In this document: one piece after another, positions 47,084-56,541 of the stretch
Layout: every line of letters begins with the position of its first letter
Numbering within the stretch: position 1 is the stretch's first letter
DNA from: Cupriavidus cauae
GTDB taxonomy: Bacteria; Pseudomonadota; Gammaproteobacteria; Burkholderiales; Burkholderiaceae
Direction of reading: 5' to 3'
DNA: 64,000 nucleotides
NCBI RefSeq assembly: GCF_008632125.1
Contig: NZ_VWRN01000031.1
Coordinates: forward strand, 207,560 to 271,559
The notes under the pieces: model-generated
What the model saw: only the letters and a program-made list of their open reading frames with translations
What the model was told of the DNA's origin: nothing
The model's database searches: none
Position numbers and translations under genes: made by a program

Positions 47084-47818
47084 ATGCAGATCGATCTGAA
47101 CGCCGACCTCGGCGAAGGCTGCGGCAGCGACGAAGCGCTGCTGGCGTTGATCAGCTCGGCCAATATCGCCTGCGGCTGGCATGCCGGCGACGCGTCGACC
47201 ATGCTGCAGACGGTGCAGTGGGCGCTGGCCAAAGGCGTCGCCATCGGCGCGCATCCGAGCTACCCCGATCGCGAGAATTTCGGGCGTACCGAGATGCAGC
47301 GCGACCCGCGCGACATCTATGCCGACGTGCTGTACCAGATCGGCGCGCTCGCGGCGATCGTCAGGGCCCAGGGCGGCCGCCTCGCCCACGTCAAGGCGCA
47401 TGGCGCGCTCTACAACCAGGCCGCACGGAACCGTGCGCAGGCACAGGCGATCGTTGACGCGGTGCGGGACTTCGATCCGCGGCTGACCTTCTTCGGCCTG
47501 GCCGGCAGCGTGATGATCGAGGTCGCGCGCCAGGCCGGGCTGACGGTCAAGGAAGAGGTCTTCGCCGACCGCGGCTACAACCCCGACGGCTCGCTGGTCC
47601 GCCGCGGCACGCCCGGCGCGCTGCTCGACGACGACGAGGCCGTGCTGTCCCAAACGTTGTCGATGGTCCGCGACCACAAGGTCCGCGCCATCGACGGGCA
47701 ATGGATACCGATTCAGGCCGACACCGTCTGCCTGCACGGCGACGGCCCCCACGCGCTGGCCTTTGCGCAACGGATAAGGGACCGCCTGCGGGAAGAGGGG
47801 ATTGCGGTGCGGGCTTAG
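47084..47818 (+). CDS. pxpA: 5-oxoprolinase subunit PxpA (LamB/YcsF family)
   Basis: 244 aa, family length. [86 protein letters not shown] are all conserved. Completes the pxpBCA set for pyroglutamate detoxification. Its TAG (47816-47818) overlaps the TAA of the convergent VanZ-like gene by two bases. Confidence 0.97.
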   Translation: MQIDLNADLGEGCGSDEALLALISSANIACGWHAGDASTMLQTVQWALAKGVAIGAHPSYPDRENFGRTEMQRDPRDIYADVLYQIGALAAIVRAQGGRLAHVKAHGALYNQAARNRAQAQAIVDAVRDFDPRLTFFGLAGSVMIEVARQAGLTVKEEVFADRGYNPDGSLVRRGTPGALLDDDEAVLSQTLSMVRDHKVRAIDGQWIPIQADTVCLHGDGPHALAFAQRIRDRLREEGIAVRA

Positions 47819-49080
47819 GCCGCGTCGCCGGTGTTCGGTGCGTTTCGCCGCGCCCCACGGCTGCGCCGTTCCCTTCGCCGGGTCAGTCCGAACTGCTCGA
47901 CGCGCCAGGCGAGATAGCAGAAGGCCAGGAACGGCCACAGCCAGCCGAGCCATTGGGCCAGGCCGTTGAAATGGACGAAGCGGCCGAGGCGCCAGCCCTG
48001 TTCGGAGACCCAGGCGTAGGGATTGGGCGGCAGCACGTTGGTCAGGATCACCAGCGTCAGCAGCGCGCTCATCGCCAGGATGCCGCGCAGCGGGCGCGGC
48101 AGACGCACCAGCAGCACCAGCGCGAGCGTGCCGGTCACCAGCGCGTAGCGCCCGCCCTCGGACAGCCAGTTGAAGGCGTTGTCCGCCGGGAACTGCAGTT
48201 CGGCCGCGAGCCCCTTGAGCAGCAGCGTGGCGGCCAGCAGGCCGGCGAGGATGCGCAGCGTCGGCGCCTGCCGGCGCATTGCCACCGAGGCGAACAGGCC
48301 GGTGCCGACCCACGCGCAGCCGGTCACCAGCGATTCGAGCAACTGGTGCTGCTGCATGTCGTCGGGGCGCAGGCCGATGTCCTCCTGCAGCCGCAGGAAG
48401 CCGGGGAACACCCACTGCACCAGCTGCATCGGCCACGACTCGGGATTGGTCAGCCATTGCCGCACCAGGCCGCCCATGCCGAACAGATGCTCCTGCGGGA
48501 AGATCTGCGCGAACGGCCACAGCAGGATCAGGATGATGGCGAAGCTGGCGTGCGACTCGAACCAGGCGATGCGCAGGCGCCGCAGCGTGCCGCGGTCGAT
48601 CATCGCGCTGGCGAACGGCGCCATCATCGTGCCGCCCAGCAGCGCGCCCAGCGCATTGGTCATCAGGTCGATGTTCGACGGAATGCGGTTGGGCAGCCAG
48701 GTCTGCAGCGCCTCCATCGCGCCGGACAGCACGATGCCGGCCGCGAAGGCCAGCAGCGCCGCGCGCGCCCCGGTCACGCGCGGATGCAGCGACAGCACCA
48801 CCAGCGCGCCGAACGGGCAATAGCCGAGCACATTGGTCAGCAGATCGAAGTCGGTGATGTAGCGCGGCTTGGGCGCATTGAGGAAGGCCCACGGCGAGAT
48901 GCCGTTGTCGGTCCAGCCGGTGAACGGATACAGGCTGGCGTAGATCATCAGCAGCGTCATGCACAGCAGGCCGAAGCGCGCCAGCGGCGAATGCCGCAGC
49001 GTGCTGGCGCTCTCGGGCGGGATCGCGGCGAAGCGCGGGTCCGGCGGCGTGGAGGACGGAGGCAGATCGGCCTGTTTCAT
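47815..49080 (-). CDS. VanZ-like membrane protein
   Basis: 421 aa, about nine to ten predicted membrane segments. The N-terminal half matches the VanZ family: [74 protein letters not shown]. The C-terminal half is extra membrane segments of unknown role. Single VanZ proteins outside van clusters have no settled function. It lies 25 bp downstream of the MCE-associated lipoprotein gene and may be co-transcribed with that transporter. Confidence 0.9.
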   Translation of the reverse strand: MKQADLPPSSTPPDPRFAAIPPESASTLRHSPLARFGLLCMTLLMIYASLYPFTGWTDNGISPWAFLNAPKPRYITDFDLLTNVLGYCPFGALVVLSLHPRVTGARAALLAFAAGIVLSGAMEALQTWLPNRIPSNIDLMTNALGALLGGTMMAPFASAMIDRGTLRRLRIAWFESHASFAIILILLWPFAQIFPQEHLFGMGGLVRQWLTNPESWPMQLVQWVFPGFLRLQEDIGLRPDDMQQHQLLESLVTGCAWVGTGLFASVAMRRQAPTLRILAGLLAATLLLKGLAAELQFPADNAFNWLSEGGRYALVTGTLALVLLVRLPRPLRGILAMSALLTLVILTNVLPPNPYAWVSEQGWRLGRFVHFNGLAQWLGWLWPFLAFCYLAWRVEQFGLTRRRERRSRGARRNAPNTGDAA

Positions 49081-49105
49081 GGTGCCGCTGTGATGGCGTA
49101 CCGAT

Positions 49106-49786
49106 TCAGCGTACCGGCAGCGTCGCCACCCAGTCGATGATCGCCGCGATCACGGCATCGGTGCTGCCGGCCAGCGCGCGCACGCCGCCCGCGCCGTCGG
49201 CGCTGGGGGCGGGCTGCTCGGCGGTGAAGGTCTTCTGGCCGATCATGCCGTTGCGCATCACGGTCGCGCGCACCTGCACCACGCCGCGGCTGCTGTCGGC
49301 GCTGTCGAACACCTGCTCGAAGTCGACGATATCGACCTTCAGCGCGGGCGCCTGCGTGTCGCCTCCCCAGCTCAGTTCGCCGCGGGCCGATACCGCTTCG
49401 CGCAGCCGCTCGTCGAACAGCCGCACCGGCGACATGATCCAGCGCTGCGTCGCATAGGGCTGCAGGCGTTCGGCCTGGGCATAGCGCAGCCGGTAGTGGA
49501 TCGCGTTGCCGTCGAGCCAGGACGGACCATCGGTGGACAGCACGCGCAGCCGCGGCAGCGTCTTGCCCGCTGCCGCCGACGGTGCTGCGGTGGGCGGGCC
49601 GAGATCGTACGTCGTGCTCTGCGGCGTATCCGGCAGCAGCGAACAGCCGGTCAGCAGCGCGGCGGCCAGCAGGGTAACGACCAGCATTGCGCCGGCGCCG
49701 GGGCGAAGCGCGGCGGAAAGGCGGGTGAGGCGGAGCGGGGCAGCGTCGGTCATGGGCGTCGGTTCCCGGTACAGGGTTGGATTCAC
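49106..49786 (-). CDS. ABC-type transport auxiliary lipoprotein (PqiC-like)
   Basis: 226 aa. The lipobox is LLTGC, Cys48 from GTG 49786. The mature domain has the PqiC/ABC_trans_aux pattern (TTYDLGPP near the start, IHYRLRYAQAERLQPYATQR, LFDERLREAVSARG, LKVDIVDFEQVFDS, VQVRATVM). These outer-membrane lipoproteins dock MCE proteins and accept or donate lipid. GTG 49786 overlaps the MCE stop as GTGA; ATG 49753 is an alternative start. Confidence 0.88.
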   Translation of the reverse strand: MNPTLYREPTPMTDAAPLRLTRLSAALRPGAGAMLVVTLLAAALLTGCSLLPDTPQSTTYDLGPPTAAPSAAAGKTLPRLRVLSTDGPSWLDGNAIHYRLRYAQAERLQPYATQRWIMSPVRLFDERLREAVSARGELSWGGDTQAPALKVDIVDFEQVFDSADSSRGVVQVRATVMRNGMIGQKTFTAEQPAPSADGAGGVRALAGSTDAVIAAIIDWVATLPVR

Positions 49787-50742
49787 GGTGCGGTCCCCGC
49801 GGATGGCGCGCTGAAGCCGTCCTCGCCGGGACCGGGCGGGGTCGCCGAGCCGCCGAACAGCACGCTTTGCGGCCGCTCGTTGAACTGGCCGGCGGCGCGG
49901 TCCAGGCTGCGCACCGTCTGCCGCGCATCGCGCGCGAGGCCGTTGAGCTGGGGCAAGGTCTGGTCGTTCAGATTGTTGGCCGCGTGCTCGACCGAGCCCG
50001 CCGCGGCGCGCAACTGCTGGCCGACGCCGTCGACGGTGCGCATCAGCGTGCCGTCGGGGCTGCCGAGCTCGCGGGTCAGCTGCTGCGTCGACTTCAGCGT
50101 GGCGTTCAGGTTCGCGGTGACCTGCGGCAGTTGCCGCGCGGCCGGTTCGAGCGCGCGCGCGACGCGGGCATAGTCGTCGACGCCTTCCTTGATCGAGCGG
50201 ATCGTCGTCATCAGCTCGCGCCGGTTCTCGCCCTGGAACATGTCGTTGAGCGAGGCCATCAGCGATTCGACCTGCGTCAGCAGCGAATCGCCGCGCCGCT
50301 CCAGTTCCTCGAAGAAGCCCGGCCGCATCTGGATGCGGGCGACCGCGCGCGGCGAGGTCTCCAGCGGCGGCGACGGCGCGGTGCTGCCTTCCTGCGCCGC
50401 GGTGTCGTCCAGCTGCACATAGGCGATGCCGGTCACGCCCTGCAGGCCCAGCGTCGCATAGGTCGTGCGCGTGATCGGCGCCTCCTTGTCGACGCTGATG
50501 CGCACGATGATCTGGCCCGGCACGGACGCATCGAAGCGGATCGACTCGACCCGGCCCACCGTCAGCCCTCGGTACTTGACGTCGGCCTGCGGTCCGAGCC
50601 CGGTCACGGTCGAGCGCGTGACCAGGTCGTAGGGCACGCGCTCGGTATGGTCGGTGCCGAACCAGAACAGCGCGAACAGCACCAGCACGGCCAGGCCGAT
50701 GGTGAACACGCCGGCGAGAAAGGCGTTCGACTTGTTTTCCAT
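49783..50742 (-). CDS. MCE (MlaD-like) lipid-transport protein
   Basis: 319 aa. One N-terminal membrane helix (FLAGVFTIGLAVLVLFALFW), then a single MCE domain (GLGPQADVKYRGLTVGRVES, ATLGLQGVTGIAYVQLDD), then a long helical region (about 145-290) ending in a Pro/Gly-rich tail. It is longer than MlaD and resembles the MCE proteins that build a helical tunnel to the outer membrane, fitting with the PqiC-like lipoprotein. ATG 50742 shares its A with the upstream stop; GTG 50745 is an alternative start. Confidence 0.93.
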   Translation of the reverse strand: MENKSNAFLAGVFTIGLAVLVLFALFWFGTDHTERVPYDLVTRSTVTGLGPQADVKYRGLTVGRVESIRFDASVPGQIIVRISVDKEAPITRTTYATLGLQGVTGIAYVQLDDTAAQEGSTAPSPPLETSPRAVARIQMRPGFFEELERRGDSLLTQVESLMASLNDMFQGENRRELMTTIRSIKEGVDDYARVARALEPAARQLPQVTANLNATLKSTQQLTRELGSPDGTLMRTVDGVGQQLRAAAGSVEHAANNLNDQTLPQLNGLARDARQTVRSLDRAAGQFNERPQSVLFGGSATPPGPGEDGFSAPSAGTAP

Positions 50743-51641
50743 CACGACTCTCCAGCGTGGCGCGCCACGGCCGCCACGTCCGATGCAGGGTTGGCGCCGG
50801 CGCTCTGCGTGCTCAGCGCGCTGAGCGCACGCTGGCCGCGTTCGCCGAGAAAATATTCGCGGATGAAGGGATGGTCGATCTTCACCAGCTGCGGGATCGG
50901 CAGCGCCGCCAGCACCTTGCGGTCCGCCAGCACCGCGACGCGGTCGGACAGTGCCACCAGCGTGTCCAGATCGTGCGTCACCATCACCACCGTCAGCTTC
51001 AGTTCGCGCCGCAGTTCGCGGATCAGCGCGACGTAGTCGTCGGACGCCATCGGGTCCAGGCCGGCGGTGGGCTCGTCCAGAAACACCAGTTCCGGCTCGA
51101 GGGCCAGCGCGCGAGCCAGCGCCACGCGCTTGATCATGCCGCCCGACAGGTCGGCCGGCATCTTGTCGGCGTCCCGCGCCGACAGGCCGACCAGTTCGAG
51201 CTTGAGCAGCGACGCCTCGCAGATCAGATTGTCGGGAAGGCAGCGAAGTTCACGCAGCGGCAGCGCGATATTGTCGATCACCGACAGCGACGAGAACAGC
51301 GCGCCGCGCTGGAACTGCATGCCCCAGCGGTTGCGCATCCATTGCAGCCGCGCCGGATCGAGGCTGGCGAGGTCCTCGCCGAACAGGCGGATGGTGCCGG
51401 CGGTGGGCCGCTCCAGGCCGACGATCTGCCGCAGCAGCACGGTCTTGCCGGTGCCCGAGCCGCCGACGATCGACAGCACCTCGTCGCGATAGACCTCAAG
51501 GTCGAGGCCGTCATGCACGACGGTATCGCCGAAGCGCTTGACCAGGCCGCGTACCTCGATGATCGGGGTGCGTGCGCCAGGCGGGGTTCCGCCGCCGGTG
51601 CCGCCGACGGTGCCGGCCCGCGTATCGATGCTCGCCGTCAT
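50742..51641 (-). CDS. MCE transporter ATP-binding protein (MlaF-like)
   Basis: 299 aa. Walker A GGSGTGKT (60-67), QFQRGALFSSLSVIDNIALP (Q-loop region typical of MlaF), signature LSGGMIKRVALARAL, Walker B LVFLDEPTAGLDP, H-loop MVTHDLDTL. A ~28-residue N-tail with a GGTGGG repeat precedes the domain. ATGA overlap with the permease gene. Drives intermembrane lipid transport together with its neighbours. Confidence 0.95.
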   Translation of the reverse strand: MTASIDTRAGTVGGTGGGTPPGARTPIIEVRGLVKRFGDTVVHDGLDLEVYRDEVLSIVGGSGTGKTVLLRQIVGLERPTAGTIRLFGEDLASLDPARLQWMRNRWGMQFQRGALFSSLSVIDNIALPLRELRCLPDNLICEASLLKLELVGLSARDADKMPADLSGGMIKRVALARALALEPELVFLDEPTAGLDPMASDDYVALIRELRRELKLTVVMVTHDLDTLVALSDRVAVLADRKVLAALPIPQLVKIDHPFIREYFLGERGQRALSALSTQSAGANPASDVAAVARHAGES

Positions 51642-52762
51642 ATGCCGACATCCTTGAACAGGATCGCGAAGATCGCATCGGCCACGATCACCACGGTGAT
51701 GGCGGTGACCACCGACGCGGTCGTTCCCTCGCCCAGGCTCTGCGTATTGGGCTTGATGCGCAGGCCGAAGTGGCACGCGGTCAGCGCGATCAGCATGCCG
51801 AAGGCCACGCCCTTGCCCAGGCCCAGCCACAGGTTGGCCACCGGCACCGCGTTGGGCAGCTCGCGCAGGAAGAAGACCGGGCTCAGGCCCAGCTGCATGT
51901 TCGACGCCACCATGCCGCCGATCAGCGCGAGCAGCGCGGTCCAGGCGACCAGCAGCGGCATCGCCACGGCCAGCGCGATCGCGCGCGGCATGATCAGCCG
52001 GAAGCTGTGCGAGATGCCCATCACGCGCATCGCGTCGAGCTCCTCGGTCACGCGCATCACGCCGATCTGCGCGGTGATCGCCGAACCCGAGCGGCCCGCC
52101 ACCAGGATCGCGGCCAGCACGGGACCGAGCTCGCGGATCACCGACAGGCCGAGGATATTGACGATGAAGACGCTGGCGCCGTAGGTACGCAGCTGGTTCG
52201 CCAGCAGATAGGCCAGCACCACGCCGATCAGGAAACCCACCAGCGCGGTGATGCCCAGCGCCTTGTAGCCGATGCTGTAGACGTTGGCCGAGATCTCCCG
52301 CCACGGGCCGCGCCGCGGCGCGGCGGCGAAGCGCAGCAGGTCCAGCGACAGCTGGCCCAGCATCGCGATGCCGTTACCGAGCTGCGAGAACAGCGACAGC
52401 ATCGACGCGCCGAGCAGCGTGACCGGGTTGAAGCGGTCGACCATCCGTTTTTTCCAGCCGTGCCGCCGTACCGCGGCGATCCGCTCGAAGGCGCGGCGCT
52501 GGCCGTCCGTGGCCTCGAGATGGGCCGGAAAGCGCTCGCCCCAGGCCTGCCACAACAGCTGCGCGCCGATATGGTCGAGCCGGCCGATGCCGCTCAGCTG
52601 CCAGCGCGCCGTGCCGGGAACGAGTGCCTGCAGCTGCCGGCGCAGGTCATGGGCGCAGCGCTCCTGCGCCAGCGACAGCGCGGTCCAGTCTCCCTGCAAC
52701 TGCACGGCGGCGGTGCCGTCCTGTTGCGTGACAGCGATGTCCGGCTTCGTATAGCGTTCCAA
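51638..52762 (-). CDS. MlaE-like permease with fused N-terminal STAS-type domain
   Basis: 374 aa; MlaE alone is ~260. Residues ~8-105 form a STAS/MlaB-like domain (VQLQGDWTALSLAQERCAHD, WQLSGIGRLDHIGAQLLWQA). The permease follows: GITALVGFLIGVVLAYLLAN, RELGPVLAAILVAGRSGSAI, MRVTEELDAMRVMGI. No separate mlaB is present, so the fusion supplies it. First gene of the four-gene transporter operon, divergent from birA. Confidence 0.95.
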   Translation of the reverse strand: MERYTKPDIAVTQQDGTAAVQLQGDWTALSLAQERCAHDLRRQLQALVPGTARWQLSGIGRLDHIGAQLLWQAWGERFPAHLEATDGQRRAFERIAAVRRHGWKKRMVDRFNPVTLLGASMLSLFSQLGNGIAMLGQLSLDLLRFAAAPRRGPWREISANVYSIGYKALGITALVGFLIGVVLAYLLANQLRTYGASVFIVNILGLSVIRELGPVLAAILVAGRSGSAITAQIGVMRVTEELDAMRVMGISHSFRLIMPRAIALAVAMPLLVAWTALLALIGGMVASNMQLGLSPVFFLRELPNAVPVANLWLGLGKGVAFGMLIALTACHFGLRIKPNTQSLGEGTTASVVTAITVVIVADAIFAILFKDVGI

Positions 52763-52832
52763 TGGCTGACCGATGTAAGGTGCGAAAGCCGATTTTAAGC
52801 CACGCGCCGGCAGGCGCCAAAGTGGACGCGGC

Positions 52833-52838
52833 TACAAT
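52833..52838 (+). promoter_or_regulatory. Candidate birA-coaX -10 element
   Basis: TACAAT lies 56 bp before the birA ATG in the 131-bp divergent gap with the mlaE-like gene. No strong -35 is visible. Confidence 0.4.
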
Positions 52839-52893
52839 GCGCATGGCCCGATATCCACGGGCCGCCGCCGAATTCCAGCTTCCCTCCGCCCGC

Positions 52894-53769
52894 ATGACCG
52901 CCGCCCCGATCGATTCCCCCGCGTCTTCGTCCTCCTTGCCGCCTGCCTGGCGTATCGATCCGGTCCGCCTGCGGGCCGCGCTGGCCGAAGAGGCCCGGCA
53001 GTGGCAGCTCGAGATCGTCGAGGAAACCGGCTCGACCAATGCCGATCTGGTCCAGGCCTGCCGTCGGGCCCCGTGGGGCGAGGCCGGCATGCTCAGGCTC
53101 GCCTACCGGCAGACCGCCGGCCGCGGACGCCAGGGGCGGCCATGGCAGGGGCAGGCCGGCATGACGTTCTCGGTGGCGATGCCGCTCGCGTTGCCCCCGG
53201 CCCGGCTGGCGGGGCTGAGCCTCGCGGTCGGGCTGGCGCTTGCGGACGCGCTGAACGACGTCGACGCACGGCTGGGCAAGGCGGTCGGCCTCAAATGGCC
53301 GAACGATCTGCAGATCGACGGGCGCAAGCTGGCGGGCATCCTGATCGAATCGGTGCCGGCGGGGCCGCAGCGGGTCTGGGCGGTGGTCGGCATCGGCCTG
53401 AACCTGGTGCGCGACGCCGCGATGGAGGCCGCGCTCGGCCGCTCGCTGGCCGGCGTCACCGAATGCATGGCCCGATTCGACCCGCAGCATGGCCCGACCG
53501 ACTTGCTGGCCGCGGTGCTGAACCGGCTGGCGGCGATGCGCACCGCCTTCCTTGCCGACGGCTTTGCGCCGATGGCGCGGCGCTGGTCGGCGCGCGATGC
53601 CTACCGCGACCAGCCGGTGCGGCTGCTGCACGACGGCGCGGTACAGGCCGAGGGCATGGCGCGCGGCGTCGACGACGAGGGCCATTTGCTGCTGGAAACC
53701 GCAAACGGGCTGCAGCGGATCGCCTCGGGCGAGCTGTCGCTGCGGCCCGCCGGCGAGGGGGCGCGATGA
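52894..53769 (+). CDS. birA: BirA, biotin-[acetyl-CoA-carboxylase] ligase
   Basis: 291 aa without an N-terminal HTH, hence a ligase and not a repressor. The catalytic motifs are [27 protein letters not shown] (GRGRQG biotinyl-AMP loop), [20 protein letters not shown] and GIGLNL. It supplies biotinylation for carboxylases including the fused enzyme at 11706-15062. ATG 52894 avoids ~44 residues of unconserved upstream frame. ATGA overlap with coaX. Confidence 0.95.
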   Translation: MTAAPIDSPASSSSLPPAWRIDPVRLRAALAEEARQWQLEIVEETGSTNADLVQACRRAPWGEAGMLRLAYRQTAGRGRQGRPWQGQAGMTFSVAMPLALPPARLAGLSLAVGLALADALNDVDARLGKAVGLKWPNDLQIDGRKLAGILIESVPAGPQRVWAVVGIGLNLVRDAAMEAALGRSLAGVTECMARFDPQHGPTDLLAAVLNRLAAMRTAFLADGFAPMARRWSARDAYRDQPVRLLHDGAVQAEGMARGVDDEGHLLLETANGLQRIASGELSLRPAGEGAR

Positions 53770-54893
53770 GCGCGAACCAGGATGCGGACACCATTGCGGG
53801 CGGCACTGCGCGCGCCAATGCGAGCGGCACTGCGAACGCCAATGCGAACACCAATGCGAGCGCGACTGCTGACACCACCGCCGACGCCAATGCGACCGCC
53901 ACTGCGGACACCACCGCGGGCGCTGCCGCTGACGCTGCCGCGGACATCGCCGCGGCCGCTGCCGCAGATACCACCGCGAACGCCACCGTGCTGCTGATCG
54001 ATATCGGCAATACCCGCTTGAAGTGGGCCTGGTGCGACGCGGCCTCGCTCGGCGCCCCGGCCACCGGCGCGCTGCCGGTGCCGTGGCGCACCGGCGGCGC
54101 CTGCGGGCATGAAGCGCTGGCCACGCTGGCCGGCGATTGGCGCGCGCTGGCCGATGCCGAGGGCGCACCACGCGGCGTGTGGATCAGCAATGTGGCCGGC
54201 CCTGTCATCGCGGCCGAGGTCGATGCCTTGCTGGCCGATGCCTTTGGCGGTCCGCCGGCGGTGCACTGGGCCCGCGCCACCGCGTCGCACGGCACGCTGG
54301 ACAACGGCTATCGAGAACCGAGCCAGCTCGGCGTCGACCGCTGGGTCGGCGGCATCGGTGCGCGCCACCATCTGCCCGAGGGCAATCTGCTGATCGTCAC
54401 GGCCGGCACCGCGACCACGATCGACGTGGTGCTGGCGCCGGACCGCGGCGACGGTAGTGACGGCAATGAACAGCGCATCGGCGGCAGCGCCAGCAACCGC
54501 AGTGGCGGCAGCAACGCCAGCAACGCCAGCAGCGGCGCGCCGGCGCGCTCTCGCTTCGCCGGCGGCATGATCCTGCCCGGACTCGCGCTGATGATGGGAT
54601 CGCTGGCGCGCAATACCGCGCAGCTGCCGGCGGTCGAGATCGGCGAGGCCCATGCCGCGGCGGCCTGGGCCGACAACACCCGCGATGCGATCGCCGCCGG
54701 CTGCCTGGCGGCCCAGGCCGGCGCGATCGAACGCGCCTGGGACGCGCTGACCCGGCGCGGTCCGGCCCGCTGCCTGCTGTCGGGCGGCGCGCGCGAGGCG
54801 CTGGCCGGCGCGCTGACGCTGCCGTTCGAGCGGCACGAGAATCTGGTGTTGCTGGGTTTGTCGGTGATGGCGGCGCAGCAGCGAGGGCGCTGA
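53766..54893 (+). CDS. coaX: Type III pantothenate kinase (CoaX) with two repeat expansions
   Basis: 375 aa; the family is about 250-270. The enzyme begins at about residue 74: [16 protein letters not shown] (ATP site, Asp79), then [55 protein letters not shown] and [13 protein letters not shown]. In front are ~72 residues of Ala/Asn/Thr/Asp-rich repeats, and a second ~35-residue Gly/Ser/Asn insert (about 226-260) replaces the usual short turn before the GGMILPG motif. Catalyses the first step of CoA synthesis. The ATGA overlap with birA supports the long N-terminus, but an internal GTG at codon ~75 cannot be excluded. Confidence 0.93.
   Translation: MSANQDADTIAGGTARANASGTANANANTNASATADTTADANATATADTTAGAAADAAADIAAAAAADTTANATVLLIDIGNTRLKWAWCDAASLGAPATGALPVPWRTGGACGHEALATLAGDWRALADAEGAPRGVWISNVAGPVIAAEVDALLADAFGGPPAVHWARATASHGTLDNGYREPSQLGVDRWVGGIGARHHLPEGNLLIVTAGTATTIDVVLAPDRGDGSDGNEQRIGGSASNRSGGSNASNASSGAPARSRFAGGMILPGLALMMGSLARNTAQLPAVEIGEAHAAAAWADNTRDAIAAGCLAAQAGAIERAWDALTRRGPARCLLSGGAREALAGALTLPFERHENLVLLGLSVMAAQQRGR
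53796..53985 (+). repeat. In-frame degenerate triplet/hexamer array in coaX
   Basis: GCGAACGCCAAT-, GCGACCGCCACT- and GCGGACACCACC-type units follow one another between the start codon and the kinase domain, coding ANAN, ATAD and TTAD-like peptides. A second patch of AGCAACGCC-like units lies at 54485-54536. Confidence 0.9.
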
Positions 54894-54983
54894 ACGCGGG
54901 TTGAACGCCGCCCGAACAGGGCGAACGCGGGCACCGTTCAACGCGGAACCACGGCCGCGGTCCGCAGGGCCCGGCCCGCAGGT
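54891..54983. repeat. TGAACGC repeats at the coaX stop
   Basis: The stop codon is part of TGAACGC (54891), repeated at 54902 and as CGAAC/GCGAACGC variants, with an inverted copy TTCAACGCGG near 54938. These fill the start of the 90-bp gap before the rfaE2 stop. Confidence 0.7.
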
Positions 54984-55484
54984 TCAGCCGCCCTGCCTGA
55001 CCTTGTGCAGCAGCTTGGTGGTCGAGCGGTCGTGCAGGAAGGGGATCGCGTAAGCCTGGCCGCCCCAGCTGCGCACGAGCCGGGTCTCTTCCAGCGTATC
55101 GATCTCGTAGTCGCCGCCCTTGACGTAGATGTCGGGGCGGACCAGCCGGATCAGCTCGACCGGCGTCTTTTCGCCGAACATCAGCACCAGATCGACCGAT
55201 TCGAGCGCGGCCAGCAGCGCCATGCGGTCGGCCTCGCCATTGAGCGGGCGATCGTCACCCTTGCCCAGCATCCGTACCGAGGCGTCGCTGTTGACGCCGA
55301 CCACCAGGCAGGCGCCCAGCTGGCGCGCCTGCGCCAGGTAGGTGGCATGGCCGCGATGCAGGATGTCGAACACGCCGTTGGTAAACACCATCGGGCGCGG
55401 CAGGGCCGCCAGGCGCCGTTGCAGCGCCTGGGGATCGTCGGTCGAAGCGAGCTTGGCCTCGAAGGCCGGGGGAGACAGCGTCAT
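54984..55484 (-). CDS. rfaE2: RfaE2 / HldE C-terminal type ADP-heptose synthase adenylyltransferase
   Basis: 166 aa. Nucleotidyltransferase fold: MVFTNGVFDILHRGHATYLA (HxGH motif), NSDASVRMLGKGDDRPLN, VDLVLMFGEKTPVELIRLVR, DIYVKGGDYEIDTLEE and RSTTKLLHKV. Makes ADP-glycero-manno-heptose for LPS core. As in other beta-proteobacteria the adenylyltransferase is a separate protein from the kinase. ATG 55484 was preferred to 55532, which would overlap the upstream ferritin-like gene. Confidence 0.92.
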   Translation of the reverse strand: MTLSPPAFEAKLASTDDPQALQRRLAALPRPMVFTNGVFDILHRGHATYLAQARQLGACLVVGVNSDASVRMLGKGDDRPLNGEADRMALLAALESVDLVLMFGEKTPVELIRLVRPDIYVKGGDYEIDTLEETRLVRSWGGQAYAIPFLHDRSTTKLLHKVRQGG

Positions 55485-55503
55485 CGCAAGGACGGCGCCG
55501 GCA

Positions 55504-56367
55504 TCAGGCTTCGGCGGGCTTGGCGCCGCCATTGGCCTGCAGCCGCGCGTTCAGTTCCTTGCGATAGCGGTTCAGGTCCTGCACGGTCTCGAAGGTGCGC
55601 TCGAACAGCAGCGACATGTTGTGCAGGATGCGGTCGATGACCTTCTTCTCCCAGCCTTCGTCGAAGCGGATCTGCTTGTCCAGCCAGTGCTCGAGCCAGT
55701 CCGGATCGGGCAGGCGAGACTGCACGGTGTCGTTCGGGAACAGGGCCTTGTTGACGTGCAGGTTGGTCGGGTGCAGCGGCTTCTCGGTGCGGCGCGCCGA
55801 CGCCATCAGCACGCCGATCTTGGCGAAGGCCGAGCGCGCGTTGTCGCCGAACTGGTTCAGGTACTTCTTCATGTAGCGCAGGTAGGCGCCGCCGTGGCGA
55901 GCCTCGTCCTGCGACAGCGTGCGGTAGATATGCTTGATCACCGGCTCGGTGTGCCATTCGGCGGCACGGCGATACCAGTGGTTCAGGCGGATCTCGCCGC
56001 AGAAATGCAGCATCAGCGTTTCGAGCGGCGGCGCCGGATCGAATTCGAAGCGCACCGCGTGCAGTTCTTCCTCGGTCGGGACCATATCCGGGCGGAAGCG
56101 GCGCAGGTACTCCATCAGCACCAGCGAATGCTTCTGCTCCTCAAAGAACCACACGCTCATGAACGCCGAAAAGTCGGAGTCGTGGCGGTTGTCGCGCAGG
56201 AACATTTCGGTGGCCGGCAGGGCGGACCACTCGGTGATCGCGTTCATGCGGATGGTTTTCGCCTGATCGTCCGTCAGCAGACTGGCGTCGAAGGAATCCC
56301 AGGGGATGTCCTTGTCCATATGCCAGCGGACCGCTTCCAGCGATTTGAACAGTTCGGGGTAGAGCAT
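55504..56367 (-). CDS. Ferritin-like (diiron) domain protein
   Basis: 287 aa. An all-helical protein with a diiron-like set of ligands: EWSALPATEMFLRDN, EEQKHSLVLMEYL, HFCGEIRLNHWYRRAAEW and SQDEARHGGAYLRYMKK (ExxH-type pairs). Related proteins include acyl-ACP-desaturase-like and ferritin-like oxygenases of unknown substrate. The start MLYPELFKSLEAVRWHMDKD looks native. rfaE2 follows after 19 bp, so the two are probably co-transcribed. Confidence 0.88.
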   Translation of the reverse strand: MLYPELFKSLEAVRWHMDKDIPWDSFDASLLTDDQAKTIRMNAITEWSALPATEMFLRDNRHDSDFSAFMSVWFFEEQKHSLVLMEYLRRFRPDMVPTEEELHAVRFEFDPAPPLETLMLHFCGEIRLNHWYRRAAEWHTEPVIKHIYRTLSQDEARHGGAYLRYMKKYLNQFGDNARSAFAKIGVLMASARRTEKPLHPTNLHVNKALFPNDTVQSRLPDPDWLEHWLDKQIRFDEGWEKKVIDRILHNMSLLFERTFETVQDLNRYRKELNARLQANGGAKPAEA

Positions 56368-56541
56368 GGTAAGCCTTTGAAATTACGGGCAGATTCTACC
56401 AGATGCGAATCATTCCTATAGACCTTTTGCTGGCCGTCCGCAAGTTGCCGCGCGAACGGTTCGATGCCGCTTGCCAAGGGCGGACCCGGCGGCAGCCTGC
56501 CACAGCAAGCTGTCGGGACTGTGAAAATCCGCAAAACAGCG

